A stretch of DNA of 64,000 nt. Origin: Nocardia abscessus NBRC 100374. Lineage in GTDB: Bacteria > Actinomycetota > Actinomycetes > Mycobacteriales > Mycobacteriaceae. Every line of letters begins with the position of its first letter. Positions within the stretch are counted from its first letter, which is position 1. Below, piece by piece: positions 60,486-64,000 of this stretch. The position numbers and the translations under genes are program-made. The DNA lies in assembly GCF_000308455.1 (NCBI RefSeq), contig NZ_BAFP01000071.1:62001-126000 (forward strand). Reading direction: 5' to 3'. The notes beneath the pieces were generated by a model that did not search any database, was not told where the DNA came from, and worked only from the letters and a program-made list of their open reading frames with translations.

Positions 60486-61106
60486 TCAGCCGGTGGTGAC
60501 CGCCCTGAATTCGGTCGCGAGCCAGGCGGGGAACTCGGTGAGGCTCGTGAGCACCACGTCCGCGCCCGCCGCGCGCAGTTCCTCGGCCGTGCACGGCCCG
60601 GTGCTGACGCCCACCGCGAACACCTCCGCGGCCCGTGCGCCGTTCATGTCGCCGACGTGGTCGCCGACGAACAGATCCGCACCCTGTTCGCGCAGCGTCG
60701 CCGCCTTGCCCGCCGACCAGAGGTCACCCGCGAGATGGTCGACGCGCCAACCGAGTTCGGCGATATGCAGCTGCGCCAGCGGAGCGTGCTTGCCGGTGAC
60801 CACGAGCACCCGTCCGTCGTTGGCCTCGACGGCCGCCAGCGCGGCCTGCGCGCCCGGCATCGGGGGAATGGTCGAGACGAGCGTCGGATAGAGCGCTCGG
60901 TAGCGGGTCACCAGGGCCGGAACCAGTTCCTCCGGCGCGCCCGCTTCGACGAGCAGGGTGGCCAGCGGAGGGCCGAGACGATCGGCGAACGTCGTCCCGC
61001 ACAGCGGCAGATCGAACTCGGCGCCGAGCAGGTCGATGGCTCGAGCGACACCCGGCCGGGAATCGATCAGCGTCATGTCGAGGTCGAAGCCCACGGTCCA
61101 GGTCAC
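60486..61106 (-). CDS. HAD family hydrolase/phosphatase
   Basis: 206 residues. Motif I DLDMTLID carries the nucleophile Asp and the acid Asp. Motif II is VVTGKH, motif III includes WSAGKAATL, motif IV FVGDHVGDMNGAR. A cap of helices lies between motifs I and II, as in phosphoglycolate-phosphatase-like enzymes. Substrate unknown. GTG 61106 follows TTAGGG; another GTG two codons upstream is possible. Confidence 0.9.
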   Translation of the reverse strand: MTWTVGFDLDMTLIDSRPGVARAIDLLGAEFDLPLCGTTFADRLGPPLATLLVEAGAPEELVPALVTRYRALYPTLVSTIPPMPGAQAALAAVEANDGRVLVVTGKHAPLAQLHIAELGWRVDHLAGDLWSAGKAATLREQGADLFVGDHVGDMNGARAAEVFAVGVSTGPCTAEELRAAGADVVLTSLTEFPAWLATEFRAVTTG

Positions 61107-61150
61107 CCACACGACCCTAATCGCCTGCGCTCCGGTGCGCCGGGTCGGCT

Positions 61151-61165
61151 GTTGTGATTCACAAC
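61151..61165. promoter_or_regulatory. palindrome GTTGTGattCACAAC
   Basis: Perfect 6-base arms with 3-base spacer, 45 bases upstream of the HAD gene and after the AsnC-type gene stop (61297, on the same strand). Possible operator; no assigned regulator. Confidence 0.4.
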
Positions 61166-61296
61166 TCCGCAGCAGGAGCATGAGGGCCGATGGACAGCAG
61201 GGGGCGGCGGCCGTGATTCACGTGGAACCCGCGCTGCACTCGATGTCGCGAAAGCAGCTGTCGCCCTTCGAATTCGGCAGCGAGTGCAATCGTGCG

Positions 61297-62250
61297 TCAG
61301 ATGCGTCGCGGTGGCGCGGCGCGCTTGGTGTAGCCGCTGATCGGCCCGATCTCCATCCGATCTATCCCGCGCAGCGCGCCGAGCCGCTCGGTGGTGTAGC
61401 GGAACAGGGCGTCCGCGTCATGGCAGACGACGCACGCCAGCAGATTGTGCGGTCCGGTGGTCGCGGCGACGAACGCCGCCTCCGGATCGTCGGCCAGCGC
61501 GGTCGCGACGGCGAGCAGATGCGCGGGGGCGACGGTCAGCCACAGCAGGCTCTGCACGGTGAACCCGTACAGCGCGGGATCGATCTCGACGTCGAAACCG
61601 AGGACCCGGGCGTCGCGCAGTTCCTCGACCCGCCGCCGCACCGCGGATTCCGACCAGCCGACGGCCCGCGCGAGCCGCGGATAGGTCGCCCGCCCATCGG
61701 CGGCCAACGCGGGAATCAGGCGCTGATCCAGTTCGCTCGGCGCCACCGGTGCGGGTGGGTCCGCAGCGGGCGCGCGCAGGGCCGTGCTCTGCTCGGTGGA
61801 CAGCGCCGACATCCGGCCCTGCCAGCGGCGTTGCATGACGTGCCGCAGCACGCGGTGAGCGTCCACGGTCCCCACGGCCGGGTGGCGGGCGAGTTCGGGA
61901 AGGGGAGCGTCGCCGGGGACGCGGAACAAGCAGACCAGTTCGGCGCCACCGGCGATGATCGTCACCCAGGCGGTGTCGGCGCGGCCGGCCAGCGCGCGGG
62001 CCAACGCGACGGTGGCCTCCGGCCGGACCCGCAGGCGGACCAGCCACTCGGCGTGACCGACGCGTCCGGTATCGGCGACCCCGGTGACCCGCAGTCCTCC
62101 GGTGTCGAGCAGGCGCCGGTAGCGGCGCGCCAGGGTGCGCTCGGAAACGTCCAGCACCGGTGCGAGCCTGCTGAACGGCGCACGACCATCGAGCTGTAAG
62201 GCGTGCAGCAAACTTCGGTCGATGTCGTCCAAGCTGACCGAATCCACCAC
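61297..62250 (-). CDS. AsnC/Lrp family regulator with duplicated domains
   Basis: 317 residues, twice the usual Lrp size: two HTH-plus-ligand halves. First HTH about 10-60 (LDDIDRSLLHALQLDGRAPF, SERTLARRYRRLLDTG), second about 172-225 (SELDQRLIPALAADGRATYPRLARAVGWSESAVRRRVEEL), each followed by a RAM-like domain. Likely a one-component regulator acting as pseudo-dimer. The GTG at 62250 is assumed; ribosome binding sequence is absent. Divergent from the glyoxalase-like gene, start to start 14 bases apart. Confidence 0.9.
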   Translation of the reverse strand: MVDSVSLDDIDRSLLHALQLDGRAPFSRLAPVLDVSERTLARRYRRLLDTGGLRVTGVADTGRVGHAEWLVRLRVRPEATVALARALAGRADTAWVTIIAGGAELVCLFRVPGDAPLPELARHPAVGTVDAHRVLRHVMQRRWQGRMSALSTEQSTALRAPAADPPAPVAPSELDQRLIPALAADGRATYPRLARAVGWSESAVRRRVEELRDARVLGFDVEIDPALYGFTVQSLLWLTVAPAHLLAVATALADDPEAAFVAATTGPHNLLACVVCHDADALFRYTTERLGALRGIDRMEIGPISGYTKRAAPPRRI

Positions 62251-62264
62251 GTCAGGGTAGGGCA

Positions 62265-63209
62265 ATGTCGGAATCCGGCGGATCCCCCGTGGTGACGGGC
62301 GGGCGCGCCGGGGACCGGACGAGCATCGTCGGCGTGCAGAAACCGATCGACGCCATCCACCACACCGGAATCCTGACTCGTGATCTGGACGGTCTGGAAC
62401 GCCGCTACCTCGACCTCGGCTTCACCTTGAGTCCCCGCTCCAGGCACCTGCTGAGCGCGCGACCGGGCGAACCGCCCACACCCGGATGCACGGCCAACCG
62501 CTGCGCGCTGTTCGGCGGCTCCTACCTCGAACTGCTCGGCATCGTGGACGAGGCCGCGCCGGACCCGTGGCACACCAAGGCGATGGCCGACGAGTACGAG
62601 GGCTTCCGCCTGCTCAACTTCGAAACCGGCGACGCGGAGTCGGCGCGGCGGCAGCTCACGGCGGCGGGCGTGCGCGCGACCGGCGTGCTCGACCTGGAGC
62701 GCGACGTCGAGACCGAGGACGGCATCCGCACGGTGCGCGCGCGGGCCGTGCACGTCGACCCGGGGTCGACACCGGAGGCGCTGCTGGGCGTCGCGCAGCA
62801 TCTCACCCGCGAATACGTCCACCAGCCGCGCTATCTGTCGCACCCGAACGGCGCCCGCGCCATCGCCGCCGTGCTGATCGTGGTGGACGATGACGCGTTC
62901 GACGCGACCGTCGAACGCTACGGTCGCATCCTGGCCGTGGCCGCCGTGAGCAAAGGGCCGCTGACCGTGTTGGAGATGGGCTCGGGACGGCTGGAGCTGG
63001 TGCGCGCGTCCCAGGCAGGCGCCGTATTGCCGGGCGAGGCGGCGCCCGCGCCGTCCTACCTGGCCGCCATGACCATCGCCGTGCATGATCTGGCCGTCGC
63101 GCGCGAGGTCATCGCGAGGGCGGGTGTGCCGGTCCGCGCGACCGACGAGGGCTTCTTCGTCTCCGCGCGTGACGCCTACGGTGCAGGGCTGTTCTTCGTG
63201 ACGGACTGA
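62265..63209 (+). CDS. glyoxalase-like (VOC superfamily) protein
   Basis: 314 residues. Two VOC modules: IDAIHHTGILTRDLDGLERRYLDLGFTLSPRSRH then CALFGGSYLELLGI, and later AAVLIVVDDDAFDATVERYGRILAV, cited as landmarks. This matches the glyoxalase-like domain PF13468, mostly uncharacterised. First His (HHTG) and Glu (YLELLG) could bind a metal. Adjacent divergent AsnC-type regulator probably controls it. ATG 62265 has no ribosome binding site, so a leaderless transcript or a start at a downstream GTG is possible. Confidence 0.85.
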   Translation: MSESGGSPVVTGGRAGDRTSIVGVQKPIDAIHHTGILTRDLDGLERRYLDLGFTLSPRSRHLLSARPGEPPTPGCTANRCALFGGSYLELLGIVDEAAPDPWHTKAMADEYEGFRLLNFETGDAESARRQLTAAGVRATGVLDLERDVETEDGIRTVRARAVHVDPGSTPEALLGVAQHLTREYVHQPRYLSHPNGARAIAAVLIVVDDDAFDATVERYGRILAVAAVSKGPLTVLEMGSGRLELVRASQAGAVLPGEAAPAPSYLAAMTIAVHDLAVAREVIARAGVPVRATDEGFFVSARDAYGAGLFFVTD

Positions 63210-63210
63210 C

Positions 63211-64000
63211 TCAGACAGGCGGCGCGCTGGGGCGGGGTTCGGCGAGGGTGGAGCGCTTGCGGCCGTAACCGAGGTAGACCGCGATACCCACCAGCACCCA
63301 CACACCGAACCGCACCCAGGTCAGCGCCTCGAGGGTGGTCGCGAGCAGGACGCAGCCGATCAGCGCGAGGATCGGAACCAGCGGCACGAGCGGAGTGCGG
63401 AACGGGCGTTCGCGCTCGGGTTCCACCCGGCGCAGCACCAGTACGCCCACGCATACCACCGCGAACGCCGACAGGGCGCCGATGTTGACCAGTTCGACCA
63501 CGATATCGATCGGCAGGAGCCCCGCGACGATCGCGCCGATCGCCCCGAGCAGCAACGTCAACCGCACCGGAGTGGAGCGTTTGCCGGTCGCCGCGAGTCG
63601 GTAGGGGAGCAGCCGGTCGCGGCACATCGCGAACATCAATCGAACCTGCGCGTACACGATCAGCAGCAGGCCCTTCGTCAGCGCGACGATCGAGGCGATC
63701 ACGATGACGTCGCCGATCCATCCGATGCGCACCGCGCCGAACGCGGTCGCGATCGGCGCGCTGTTGTTCAGCGTCGCGAACGGCACCATGCCGGTGAGTA
63801 CCACGCTGACCAGCGCGTAGAGCGCGGTGGCGATGAGCACCGTGCCGATGATGGCGAACGGGACGTCGCGGCGCGGGTTGCGGGCCTCCTCCGCCGAGGC
63901 GGCGACCACGTCGAAACCGAGGAAGGCGAAGAACGCGATCGCCGCGCCCCCGACGATGCCCCCGACCCCGAACGGGGCGAACGGGATCCAGTTGTCCACC
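63211..64000 (-). CDS. APC family amino-acid permease (5' end beyond window)
   Basis: 263 complete codons of the C-terminal two thirds. Starts within a conserved stretch (FAPFGVGGIVGGAAIAFFAFLGFDVVAASAEEARNP), the TM6-loop signature of cationic amino acid transporters. About seven further membrane helices follow, with a short basic tail. The N-terminal helices lie to the right of the window. The stop is one base from the glyoxalase gene stop (convergent). Confidence 0.93.
   Translation of the reverse strand, partial: VDNWIPFAPFGVGGIVGGAAIAFFAFLGFDVVAASAEEARNPRRDVPFAIIGTVLIATALYALVSVVLTGMVPFATLNNSAPIATAFGAVRIGWIGDVIVIASIVALTKGLLLIVYAQVRLMFAMCRDRLLPYRLAATGKRSTPVRLTLLLGAIGAIVAGLLPIDIVVELVNIGALSAFAVVCVGVLVLRRVEPERERPFRTPLVPLVPILALIGCVLLATTLEALTWVRFGVWVLVGIAVYLGYGRKRSTLAEPRPSAPPV

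Overview
The window is high-GC actinomycete DNA of mycolic-acid type, most likely a Nocardiaceae chromosome. Nocardia is my best guess, but genus is inference. Pointers are a complete mce operon (two YrbE permeases, MceA-F and an Mce-associated protein), mycofactocin-type short-chain dehydrogenases, a PknK-like kinase, many acyl-CoA enzymes, GTG starts and frequent ATGA/GTGA start-stop overlaps. I found no rRNA, tRNA, insertion sequence, prophage, CRISPR array or replication origin.

Region 1 (1-20 kb) is a dense catabolic island. A leftward operon holds two SDRs, a ferredoxin, a P450 and a DUF35-thiolase fusion cut by the left edge. Divergent from it is a rightward operon of aldehyde dehydrogenase, class III CoA-transferase, a ketosynthase-like/OB-fold protein and a thiolase, closed by a 21-bp perfect terminator stem. 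Next come two leftward amidohydrolase blocks with two acyl-CoA ligases and a MaoC hydratase, and a rightward enoyl-CoA hydratase. Between the amidohydrolase blocks lies the most unusual locus: a 32-residue peptide with a near-ideal ribosome binding site, a homologue of the mycofactocin maturase MftC in which all three radical-SAM cysteines are replaced and the SPASM tail is missing, and a class III adenylyl cyclase. All are joined by 4-base overlaps.

Region 2 (20-39 kb) has a hypothetical gene behind a CRP-like site, a TetR regulator, the mce operon, then a second P450, a mycofactocin-type SDR, a flavin-dependent oxidoreductase, hotdog thioesterases, a second TetR regulator carrying a 9-bp tandem repeat inside its DNA-binding region, and a DapB-fold dehydrogenase.

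A palindromic motif close to GAGAAT-N3-ATTCTC recurs ten times, in front of nine or ten transcription units of the 3-39 kb stretch. This suggests one regulon covering the P450s, dehydrogenases, ligases, hydrolases and the degenerate MftC operon. The likely overall job is uptake of a hydrophobic (steroid-, terpenoid- or lipid-like) compound through Mce, oxidation by P450s and dehydrogenases, CoA activation and beta-oxidation-like shortening. The substrate cannot be read from the sequence.

Region 3 (39-64 kb) is regulatory and housekeeping: PknK-like kinase, esterase, second flavin oxidoreductase, cold-shock-domain protein, Hsp20 with a divergent HspR-like repressor and a HAIR-like operator, an RsbW-like / response regulator / CHASE3 kinase / receiver-PP2C signalling set, a fused hydroxyacyl dehydratase, catalase, a polytopic membrane protein, an XRE regulator, an SDR plus acyl-CoA dehydrogenase pair, a HAD phosphatase, an AsnC-type regulator divergent from a glyoxalase-like protein, and an amino-acid permease cut by the right edge.
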